Shown: one piece after another, positions 43,540-51,336 of the stretch
Numbering within the stretch: the stretch's first letter is position 1
Layout: every line of letters starts with the position of its first letter
Assembly (NCBI GenBank): GCA_036397555.1
Contig: DASWIS010000031.1
Coordinates: 188,004-252,003 of the forward strand
Length of the DNA stretch: 64,000 nucleotides
Source of the DNA: Candidatus Zixiibacteriota bacterium
Lineage (GTDB): Bacteria; Zixibacteria; MSB-5A5; WJJR01
Direction of reading: 5' to 3'
The notes under the pieces: generated by a model
What the model saw: the letters and a program-made list of their open reading frames with translations, nothing else
The model's database searches: none
Told to the model about the DNA's origin: nothing
Translations under genes and position numbers: made by a program

Positions 43540-44661
43540 ATGGCTTCCAAACGTGTCGAACGTTTCTTGAAATCGATCGGTTTTGCGCTGCTGCGGACGG
43601 TCGCGCCGCGACGTCGTCCTCTTCCTGATCGCGACGCCATCGCCCGGTTTGAGCGCGTCCTGGTCCTGCGCCTCGATGAGCGGATCGGCAACGCGGTGCT
43701 GTTGACATCCATGCTGGCCGCGCTGCGCAGCCAGTTTCCACTCACGCGCATCGACTGCATGCTCAGTTTCCGCTATGCCGACTTGCGTCGATTCATACCG
43801 TCCGTCGACCGATTCGTGCTGTTCGACAAGCATCGCCTCGCGCGCCGTCCGTGGGAGTTTCTGAGGACCGTGCGATCGATTCGCGGGGAGCGCTACGACT
43901 GTGTCTTCGATGCCTCCGCCGACCAGACTGTTTCGTTCACTCATCTGGCGCTCTGTGCGTTTTCGGGCGGACGCGTCCGTGTCGGGCACGATCGCGGCGG
44001 CATGGGACGGCTCTACGATCTCTCCGTAGCCGTCCCCGACCACGTCCGCCACGCGGCGGACACGCACGTGGATTTGCTGGATGCGCTGACGCCGGTGGCA
44101 GACCGTCCGCTCCCAAAGCTCCATGTTGACACCGATGATGAGGTGCTGGCGCGACTCTGCCGCTCGCAGGAAATCGATTCGGATCTGCCCCTCGTCTTGA
44201 TTCACCCCGGCGCCCGCGGACGCAAACGTTGGCCCCCGGAACAGTTTGCCGAACTGACGCGACGGCTGGCCGCGACGGTGCGGGCCAATCTGGTCTTGGT
44301 GTGGGGGCCCTCTGATGTCCAGACGGCTGAGGTAGTGGTCAAGCTGGGCGACAACACGCTGCGACCCGCCGGTATTCTCGCGTTTGTCGAACTGTTGCAG
44401 TTGATCCGCCGCGCCGACGTATTCGTCTCCGCCGACACCGGCCCGATGCATCTGGCCTCTGCCGTGGGAGCGCCCGTGGTCGCCATCTTTTTGCACACCG
44501 ATCCGGCGCAGTACGGCCCGCGCGATCCGGCGAGCATCGTTCTCGACGGCAGGGACCGCGCGCTGTCCGCCGGCGATGTCGCCGATGCGGTGCTTGGGAT
44601 ACTGCGACACAACACGCTGCGCGGCGCCGCGTCACCGCCGCGGGAAGCATTCGCATCATGA
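43540..44661 (+). CDS. Glycosyltransferase family 9 (heptosyltransferase-like)
   Basis: About 373 residues from ATG 43540, preceded by a G-rich ribosome-binding-like run; TTG 43519 is in frame upstream. GT9 features: VLVLRLDERIGNAVLLTSMLAALR at the N-terminus (the RxDxIGD-type block reads RLDERIGN), HPGARGRKRWPPEQFAEL in the middle, and VSADTGPMHLASAVGAPVVAIF, which is the D-T-GxMHxA(A/S) donor-site motif of heptosyltransferases. The likely role is adding heptose or a similar sugar to the lipopolysaccharide core. Stop overlaps the ABC exporter start (ATGA). Confidence 0.88.
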   Translation: MASKRVERFLKSIGFALLRTVAPRRRPLPDRDAIARFERVLVLRLDERIGNAVLLTSMLAALRSQFPLTRIDCMLSFRYADLRRFIPSVDRFVLFDKHRLARRPWEFLRTVRSIRGERYDCVFDASADQTVSFTHLALCAFSGGRVRVGHDRGGMGRLYDLSVAVPDHVRHAADTHVDLLDALTPVADRPLPKLHVDTDDEVLARLCRSQEIDSDLPLVLIHPGARGRKRWPPEQFAELTRRLAATVRANLVLVWGPSDVQTAEVVVKLGDNTLRPAGILAFVELLQLIRRADVFVSADTGPMHLASAVGAPVVAIFLHTDPAQYGPRDPASIVLDGRDRALSAGDVADAVLGILRHNTLRGAASPPREAFAS

Positions 44662-46568
44662 CACAATCGCACCCGATGCATTCCGGGCCGCCGAACCCGT
44701 CGTCGATGCAGCGGTTTCTGCGGCGGGCGCTGCTGCACTGGCCGCCGCTGACGGTTTCATTGATCGCTTCGCTGCTGTTTGTCGCGACATCGGCCGCGCT
44801 GATCTGGCTGGTCGGTCCGCTGGCGGGCGCGTTGTTCGGCATCACCCCGCAGACCCCGATTGCGGGAGTTGAGGACGGCGGGAGTCTTGGCAGCATCAAA
44901 AACGCCCTCCTCGGTGTCCTCGATCACCTGATCGTCCGCCAGGACCGAATCGAGACGCTGGCGCGCCTCTGCATGGCCATTCTGCTGATCGCCGCGATCA
45001 AGAATCTCTGCCGCTATGCCCAAAGTCTGGCGGTGTCCACGGTCGAACAACGGCTCGTGCGCGGGCTGCGCGAGGAACTCTTCGCGCACTATCAGGCGCT
45101 CTCGCTGTCTTACTACCACCGCACACGCAGCGGCCAGATCATTTCCCGCGTCGCCAATGACGTGCGCGTGCTCAGCACCATGCTCGATGTTGCCTTCGGC
45201 AACCTGTTGCGCGACCCGCTGCTCGTCCTGGTCCTCTTCGGCTCATTGCTCGTCATCAGTTGGCAATTGACCCTCGTGGCCTTGGTCGTGCTCCCGCTGT
45301 CCGTGACGGCCATCGGGCTGGCGGGACGCTTCATTCGCCGCTATTCGTGGCGTTCGCAGGAAAAGATGGCCGACTTGAATACGGTGCTTGAGGAAAACGT
45401 CACCGGCGTGCGAGTCGTCAAGGCCTTCCATCGCGAAGAATACGAGATCGACCGTTTCCGCCAGTCCAATCGGGGATTCTACCGGGCGATGCTGAAGATG
45501 CTGCGTGTACGTCACCTGAATTCGCCGATCAGCGAATTCCTCGGCACCGTCGGCGCCATCGCGATTCTCTGGCTGGGCGGACGCGCCGTGCTGGTGGGGG
45601 AGGGGCTCTCTCCCAACGATTTCATGACATTCATTTTCCTGACATTCGCGATCATCCAGCCGATCAAGACGCTCGCGCACGTTCACGCGCGCATCTCCGA
45701 GGGACGCGCCGCCGCCGACCGTGTATTCGAAGCGCTCGATCTTCCCATCGAAGTCCGCGACCGCCCCGGAGCGCGTGCGATGCCGGGATTCTGCGATGCG
45801 ATCCGTTTCGAGAATGTCGGCTTTCACTACGATACGGGCGGATCGGTCCTCCGCGAGATCAACCTGCAAATCCCGCGCGGCTTCGCGGTCGCGCTCGTCG
45901 GCCCCTCCGGCGGCGGGAAGTCGACTTTGTGCGATCTGCTGGCCCGCTTCTACGATCCGATCGAGGGGCGGATCACAATCGACGGAATCGATCTGCGCGA
46001 CCTCACGATCGGTTCTCTGCGAGCACGCCTCGGCATCGTGACTCAGGATGTCGTGCTGTTCAACGACACCGTGGCCCACAACATTGCCTACGGCGACACA
46101 TCTCCCGACCCGAATCGACTGCGGCAGGCGGCCGAGGCGGCGTTCGCGGCAGAGTTTATCGATGCGTTGCCGCTGGGGTTTGAGACCGTCATCGGCCCGC
46201 GCGGCATGAAGCTCTCCGGCGGACAGCGACAGCGCATTGCCATCGCGCGCGCGATTTACAAGGACCCGCCGATATTGATCTTCGATGAGGCCACCAGCGC
46301 CCTCGACACCGCCTCCGAATTCGCCGTGCAACAGGCCATCAACAATCTGTTGCGCGACCGCACCGCGCTGATTGTCGCGCACCGCCTCTCCACCGTGCGC
46401 GATGCCGATCTGATCGCCGTCGTCGATGCCGGACTCATCATCGACACCGGAACCCACGAAACACTGCTTGAGCGCGGCGGATTGTACCGCCGTCTCCACG
46501 ACATGCAGTTTGCCGACACGCCGCAGGGGGCTGATGCATCGCATGAAGCCGCGCGTCCTGTTTTGTGA
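44658..46568 (+). CDS. ABC exporter of the MsbA type (fused permease and ATPase)
   Basis: 636 residues. N-terminal half: six predicted transmembrane helices with the exporter core motif YYHRTRSGQIISRVANDV. C-terminal half: ATPase with Walker A VGPSGGGKSTLCDLL, Q-loop VTQDVVLFND, signature LSGGQRQRIAIARAI, Walker B ILIFDEATSALD and His switch VAHRLSTV. The N-terminal segment is unusually long for MsbA, with an inserted charged stretch (TPIAGVEDGGSLGSIKN). Position between a heptosyltransferase-like gene and two GT4 genes supports flipping of lipid A-core or another lipid-linked glycan. The substrate is inferred only; msbA is therefore not given as a symbol. Confidence 0.9.
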   Translation: MTQSHPMHSGPPNPSSMQRFLRRALLHWPPLTVSLIASLLFVATSAALIWLVGPLAGALFGITPQTPIAGVEDGGSLGSIKNALLGVLDHLIVRQDRIETLARLCMAILLIAAIKNLCRYAQSLAVSTVEQRLVRGLREELFAHYQALSLSYYHRTRSGQIISRVANDVRVLSTMLDVAFGNLLRDPLLVLVLFGSLLVISWQLTLVALVVLPLSVTAIGLAGRFIRRYSWRSQEKMADLNTVLEENVTGVRVVKAFHREEYEIDRFRQSNRGFYRAMLKMLRVRHLNSPISEFLGTVGAIAILWLGGRAVLVGEGLSPNDFMTFIFLTFAIIQPIKTLAHVHARISEGRAAADRVFEALDLPIEVRDRPGARAMPGFCDAIRFENVGFHYDTGGSVLREINLQIPRGFAVALVGPSGGGKSTLCDLLARFYDPIEGRITIDGIDLRDLTIGSLRARLGIVTQDVVLFNDTVAHNIAYGDTSPDPNRLRQAAEAAFAAEFIDALPLGFETVIGPRGMKLSGGQRQRIAIARAIYKDPPILIFDEATSALDTASEFAVQQAINNLLRDRTALIVAHRLSTVRDADLIAVVDAGLIIDTGTHETLLERGGLYRRLHDMQFADTPQGADASHEAARPVL

Positions 46569-47691
46569 CAGCGCCCGCGTCTGGGGCGGCATCGAGCACT
46601 GGATGGTGACGGTCGTCGGCGCCCTGGCGCACCGTGGCTGGACCACCGCACTCGTCGCCCGCACCGGCCATGAACTGCTGCGACGGGCGACAGCCGCCGG
46701 GCTGGAGACGCACGGTTGGCGGTTCCGCTTCGATTTCGATCCGGGGACCATCCTGCCCGCCGACCGTCTGATGCGCCGCTGGCGTCCCGACCTGTTGGTT
46801 GTCGCCCTGGGACGCGACATCCGCACGGTCGGCATGGCCGCGCACCGACAGGGCGTGCCCATGCTCTGGCGCATGGGGATGCCCTACCCCAACTGCGGCT
46901 GGGCGCACCGCGTCACCGGAAAGCGACTGGTCCGCAAGGTCGTCGTTCCCTCACACGAGCTAAAGGGACGGTTGTCGCCATTCCCGTGGCTTGACGGCAA
47001 GGTCGAAGTCATCCCGAATGGATTGCCGCTAACGGATCCTCCCGATGAGACGCGGATCGCCGTCGCGCGACAGGCGTTGGGTTGGAAACGCGACCAGTTC
47101 GTCATTCTCTGGGTCGGACGCATCAAAGCGATCAAAGGCGTCGATCTGTTGCTGCGGGCATTCGCCGGGCTTGTGGCCAAACACCCGCATGCGCGAATCG
47201 TCCTGGTCGGCTCCGGTCCCGATGAGAATGCTCTGCGCGAACTGAGCGTGCAACTTGGCATCGACGCGCGCGTCCGGTTTGCCGGGTATCAGAGCGATCC
47301 CGGACCGTACTACGAGGGATGCGATCTGTTCGTCTGCCCCTCGCGCGAAGAACCCTTCGGCTGGGTGCTGTTGGAAGCGATGTTACGGCGCAAACCCGTC
47401 ATGGCCGCCGCTGTCGGCGGCATCCCGGAAGTGGCCGGTGACGGCGCTGTCCGATTGTTCCCGAAGGAAGACATCGGTGCCCTGCGCGACATCCTGGAGG
47501 AACTGATTTCTGATGAACACAAGCGCGATCGGCTCGCCGACGCCGGACTGGCGCGAGTGCGGAGCACGTTCACCGAGTCGCTGATGATGGATCGCCTCGA
47601 AGACTGTTTCACGCGCACGATCGACGGCTCTCAAATGCACCACCCGCGCGCCCGATCGCGCCGCGACACAACACGCGCGCTGGTGGGCTGA
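46534..47691 (+). CDS. Glycosyltransferase family 4
   Basis: About 385 residues from ATG 46534, with a purine-rich AGGGGG just upstream; ATG 46543 is also possible. Overlaps the exporter gene by 35 bases. GT4 signatures: ARVWGGIEHWMVTVVGAL in the acceptor domain, VIPNGLPLTDPP, FVILWVGRIKAIKGVDLLLRAF in parts, and the EX7E region CPSREEPFGWVLLEAMLRR. Role: lipopolysaccharide or capsule glycan assembly together with its neighbours. No sugar specificity can be read. Confidence 0.87.
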   Translation: MHRMKPRVLFCDSARVWGGIEHWMVTVVGALAHRGWTTALVARTGHELLRRATAAGLETHGWRFRFDFDPGTILPADRLMRRWRPDLLVVALGRDIRTVGMAAHRQGVPMLWRMGMPYPNCGWAHRVTGKRLVRKVVVPSHELKGRLSPFPWLDGKVEVIPNGLPLTDPPDETRIAVARQALGWKRDQFVILWVGRIKAIKGVDLLLRAFAGLVAKHPHARIVLVGSGPDENALRELSVQLGIDARVRFAGYQSDPGPYYEGCDLFVCPSREEPFGWVLLEAMLRRKPVMAAAVGGIPEVAGDGAVRLFPKEDIGALRDILEELISDEHKRDRLADAGLARVRSTFTESLMMDRLEDCFTRTIDGSQMHHPRARSRRDTTRALVG

Positions 47692-47713
47692 GGCCCGGCG
47701 CGGGTACCATCCC

Positions 47714-48934
47714 ATGCGCATCATCGTCTCAGCCACACTCGGCGGATTCAGTGCCGGGACATGGTATGCCGTCAATACCGCGCGACGCCTGGTGTCGCGC
47801 GGCCACGAGGTGCTCTACATACCGCGTCCGGCCGGTGAAAGCGCCCGCCGTGCCGAATCCGCCGGTTTGCGGGTCACCTCGGACATCGATCTGGAGAAGA
47901 AGTCGCCGCGCCGTGCGTACCGCAATCTCCGCACTCTCCTGAACCTGATGACATCGTTCGGCCCCGATGTCGTCTTGGCGCACGGCAGCGGCGATCACTC
48001 GTTCTGGGGCTTGGCCCGGCTGATCGGCGACCGGCGCATGGCCCTCATCCGCGTCCGGGCGCTCGATCCCAAGCCGCCGCGACGGCATGCGCTCGCGCGC
48101 TGGCTGCATCACAAAGCAACCGATGCGGTCGTCACGGCCAACACGCGCCACTACGCATACTATCGCTCTGCTCTGGCGATTCCCGCCGAGCGGATGCGCA
48201 TCATCGGCGGCGGCATCGACCCCGAGGAATACCGCGACACCGGCGACGATGCGTTCCGATCCAACGAAATCTCACTGCCCGATGGCCGGCGCATCGTCGT
48301 GCTGCTGGCGCGCTTCGCGCCGGTCAAAGGCCACCGCGTGCTGCTGACCGCGGCCTCGCGCATCCGTGAACGGCATTCGGACACACACTTTCTGTTTGTC
48401 GGACGCGCCGCCGCCTACAACGGCGATCAACTGCGACGCTGGACTTTCGAGATGAACTTGCAAGGTGCCGTCACGATCGTCGACCGGCCGCTGCCGTCGA
48501 TCCCTGCCCTCCTGGCACGATGCGCGATCGGCGTGGTCGCGTCGGTCGGCTCCGAAACCGTCTCCCGCGCCTTGCTCGAATACCTGGCCAGCGGGCTGGC
48601 CGTGGTCGCCACCGACGTCGGAGGCGTTCCCGATCTGTTGTCGCGCGGCGAGTTCGGCCGGCTGATCCCGCCCGACAACTCCACTGCGATTGCCGCCGCG
48701 GTATCGGATTTGCTGGATAACGACGAAAGGCGACGGCGCATGGGTGCGGCAGCCCGCGCGTATGTGCTCGGAAACTGCACATGGGACCAACGCGTCGATG
48801 AATGGGAACGTCTCCTCTACGAGACGATCGCGAGGGTCCGCGGGCGGGATATCGCCCCGCTCAACGACGGCGAGCCGCCCGGCGGCTGTCAGGAGTCTCC
48901 GCCCGCAGTTGTGCTCGACGGGCCGGTTCGTTAA
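47714..48934 (+). CDS. Glycosyltransferase family 4
   Basis: 406 residues. RIIVSATLGGFSAGTWYAVN at the start, MRIIGGGIDPEEYR, VVLLARFAPVKGHRVLL, and the donor region GSETVSRALLEYLASGLAVVATDVGGVPDLL with the family's Glu. The final 25 residues are a low-complexity Pro-rich tail. It ends the GT9-ABC-GT4-GT4 group; a promoter-like element for the next gene follows immediately. Confidence 0.86.
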   Translation: MRIIVSATLGGFSAGTWYAVNTARRLVSRGHEVLYIPRPAGESARRAESAGLRVTSDIDLEKKSPRRAYRNLRTLLNLMTSFGPDVVLAHGSGDHSFWGLARLIGDRRMALIRVRALDPKPPRRHALARWLHHKATDAVVTANTRHYAYYRSALAIPAERMRIIGGGIDPEEYRDTGDDAFRSNEISLPDGRRIVVLLARFAPVKGHRVLLTAASRIRERHSDTHFLFVGRAAAYNGDQLRRWTFEMNLQGAVTIVDRPLPSIPALLARCAIGVVASVGSETVSRALLEYLASGLAVVATDVGGVPDLLSRGEFGRLIPPDNSTAIAAAVSDLLDNDERRRRMGAAARAYVLGNCTWDQRVDEWERLLYETIARVRGRDIAPLNDGEPPGGCQESPPAVVLDGPVR

Positions 48935-48938
48935 GCCG

Positions 48939-48969
48939 TTGGCATAAACGGCGATCCCGCACGTATATT
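48939..48969 (+). promoter_or_regulatory. Candidate promoter of the Rel/Spo gene
   Basis: TTGGCA (48939-48944, 5/6) and TATATT (48964-48969, 5/6) are separated by 19 bases. Both hexamers are good, the spacer slightly long. It is the only AT-rich stretch in the 136-base gap before the (p)ppGpp synthetase gene. Confidence 0.45.
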
Positions 48970-49070
48970 ATTGGGGGTAGGTTCAGCGATGCTGCCGTTG
49001 CGGCGAATAATGTCATCCGGACGCCATCCAGCGGATGGTGCGGATAACCCGGCATGACGCCGAATTGATT

Positions 49071-51311
49071 ATGAGTGAAGCGGTTCTCCGAAAGTCGCGC
49101 AGTCGGCGTGGACGCCCGCCCGAGATGAACCTCGCGGAGTTCGTCATCCGCGTCGAGGCGGAAAACGCCAATGTCGACATTGCGCTGTTGCGCCGCGCCT
49201 ACGAGTTCTCCGACGCCGCGCACAAGGGGCAGGTGCGCGAATCCGGGGAGCCCTATGTCAATCATTGTCTGGCCGTTGCCATGATCTTAGCCGAGCAGCA
49301 TCTGGACACCGCCACCATCGCCGCCGGAATGATTCACGATGTCGTCGAAGACACCGTGCACGGCTTGGATGCGGTCCGTAACAGCTTCGGCGATGAAATC
49401 GCCGTCTTGGTCGACGGCGTCACCAAAATCTCCGGGATGCAGTCGAAGAGTCTGCGCGAGCAGCAAGTCGAATACTTTCGCAAAATGCTCATCTCGATGG
49501 CGCACGATATCCGCGTCATCGTCATCAAGCTCGCCGACCGTCTGCACAACATGCGGACGCTGGAGTATCTCGACGAATCCAAGCGGCGCCGCATCGCCGA
49601 AGAGACCCGCGATGTCTACGGCCCGCTGGCCCATCGCTTCGGCATGGCGCGCATCAAGTGGGAACTCGAAGACCTGGCGCTCAAATACCTCGAGCCGGAC
49701 GCGTACGAAGATCTCGTGCGCCGCATCGAACTGAAGCGCGATGAACGCGAGGCCCACATCGAGGAGATCAAGATACCGCTGGCGGCGGCGCTGGACGGCG
49801 AAGGAGTGGAGGCCGAAATCACCGGCCGCGCCAAACACCTGGCCTCGATCCGCCGCAAGATGCTCGCGCGCGACATGCCGCTGGAGGAAATCTACGATCT
49901 GCTGGCGGTGCGCGTCATCACGCGCGACGAACGCGACTGTTACCATGTCCTGGGGGTCGTTCACAGTCTCTGGACGCCGGTGATCGACCGGTTCCATGAC
50001 TATGTCGCGACGCCGAAATCGAACATGTACCAGTCGTTGCACACCACTGTGATCGGGCCCCGCGGACGCATGGTCGAAATCCAAATCCGCACCCGCACGA
50101 TGCACCGCACCGCCGAATTCGGCGTCGCCGCGCACTGGCTCTACAAAGAAGGCAAGCAATCCTTCGACGACAGCGACCGGCAGATGAACTGGCTGCGCGA
50201 AGTGCTCGAGTGGCAGCAGGACACGCGCGACCCCGGTGAGTTCCTCGATTTTCTCAAGACCGACCTCTTTCAGGACGAGGTCTTCATCTTCACGCCCCAC
50301 GGCGAGCTGGTGCACCTGCCCCGCAGCGCGACGCCGATCGACTTCGCCTACGCGGTCCACACCGAAGTCGGCCATCATTGCACCGGTGCGCGCGTCAACG
50401 GACGCATCGTCTCGTTGACGCATGCCCTGGAATCCGGCGATGAGGTCGAGATCATCACCGCCCCGCAGGCGCACCCCTCGCGCGACTGGCTCGCCATTGC
50501 GCGGACCACGCGGGCGCGCTCGAAGATTCGCGGGTACCTGCGCAAAACCGGGTTCGATCAGTCGCTGGAACTGGGGCGCGACTTGTTGCAGCGCGAATTG
50601 AAGCGCCTCCGCATCGCAGTGCCGAAAGACGCAGTGCTGACCGACTGGGCGATGGCCCATTCATTCCCCGATGCCGAAAGTCTGCTGGCGGCGCTCGGCA
50701 ACGGGATGCTGTCGGTCAAGGCCCTGCTCCACAAGGTCCACCCCGACAGCGATCCCCAACGCACGGCCGCCAAGACCCGCGCGCCGACGCCGCCGACCGG
50801 GACCACCCCGCGCGGCATCCGCATCCAGAATCTTGATAACATGATGTTCCGGTTTGCCCTCTGCTGCCAGCCGGTTCCCGGCGAACGCATCATCGGCTAT
50901 ATTACGCGCGGACGCGGCGTCACCGTGCACCGCGTCGATTGCGCGAATATCGCCGCCATGGGGGATCAATCCGAACGCAGCGTCGCCGTCGAATGGGATG
51001 TCGCGCCCGATCAGGCCTTCCGCGTGGCCGTCAAAGTCACGCTGGAAAATCGCAAAAACCTGCTGCGCGACATCACCCAGGCGATCTCCGATGCGGAGAT
51101 CAACATCCGCTCGGTCTCGATCGATTCGGAAAGCAGCATTGGCACCGGAAATATCGTCCTGGAAGTCCGCAATCTGCGTGAACTCGCGGACGTGATGAAG
51201 CGCATCCGCAGCGTGCCGGGGACGCTCGCGGTCGAACGAGCCGCCGCTGCCGACAATGGAACCCCGAAGGGGAATTCGGGTTCAGGCAATGGGAAAAGTC
51301 GAACACGATAG
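49071..51311 (+). CDS. rsh: Bifunctional (p)ppGpp synthetase/hydrolase (Rel/SpoT family)
   Basis: About 746 residues from ATG 49071; ATG 49035 and ATG 49125 are alternatives, the last giving the best match to typical Rsh starts (MNLAEFVIRVEAENANVD). Domains in order: HD hydrolase with MIHDVVEDT and LADRLHNMRTL intact; synthetase with YDLLAVRVIT and the substrate loop ATPKSNMYQSLHTTVIGP; TGS (FIFTPHGELVHLPRSATPIDFA); a zinc-finger-like CCQPVPGERIIGYI; C-terminal ACT. Both activities should therefore work. The site that is RxKD in bifunctional and ExDD in synthetase-only enzymes reads RFHD here, a mild deviation. It controls growth and stress response. Confidence 0.94.
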   Translation: MSEAVLRKSRSRRGRPPEMNLAEFVIRVEAENANVDIALLRRAYEFSDAAHKGQVRESGEPYVNHCLAVAMILAEQHLDTATIAAGMIHDVVEDTVHGLDAVRNSFGDEIAVLVDGVTKISGMQSKSLREQQVEYFRKMLISMAHDIRVIVIKLADRLHNMRTLEYLDESKRRRIAEETRDVYGPLAHRFGMARIKWELEDLALKYLEPDAYEDLVRRIELKRDEREAHIEEIKIPLAAALDGEGVEAEITGRAKHLASIRRKMLARDMPLEEIYDLLAVRVITRDERDCYHVLGVVHSLWTPVIDRFHDYVATPKSNMYQSLHTTVIGPRGRMVEIQIRTRTMHRTAEFGVAAHWLYKEGKQSFDDSDRQMNWLREVLEWQQDTRDPGEFLDFLKTDLFQDEVFIFTPHGELVHLPRSATPIDFAYAVHTEVGHHCTGARVNGRIVSLTHALESGDEVEIITAPQAHPSRDWLAIARTTRARSKIRGYLRKTGFDQSLELGRDLLQRELKRLRIAVPKDAVLTDWAMAHSFPDAESLLAALGNGMLSVKALLHKVHPDSDPQRTAAKTRAPTPPTGTTPRGIRIQNLDNMMFRFALCCQPVPGERIIGYITRGRGVTVHRVDCANIAAMGDQSERSVAVEWDVAPDQAFRVAVKVTLENRKNLLRDITQAISDAEINIRSVSIDSESSIGTGNIVLEVRNLRELADVMKRIRSVPGTLAVERAAAADNGTPKGNSGSGNGKSRTR

Positions 51312-51336
51312 GCCACATCAGGGGGTGCCTGTCGTC

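Noticed and set aside
45243..46874. Antisense open frame of about 540 codons opposite the ABC exporter
   Set aside because: Opposite intact Walker, signature and His-switch motifs; no family features of its own.
49287..50660. Antisense open frame of about 450 codons opposite the Rel/Spo gene
   Set aside because: The sense strand holds all Rel/Spo domains; the antisense has none.
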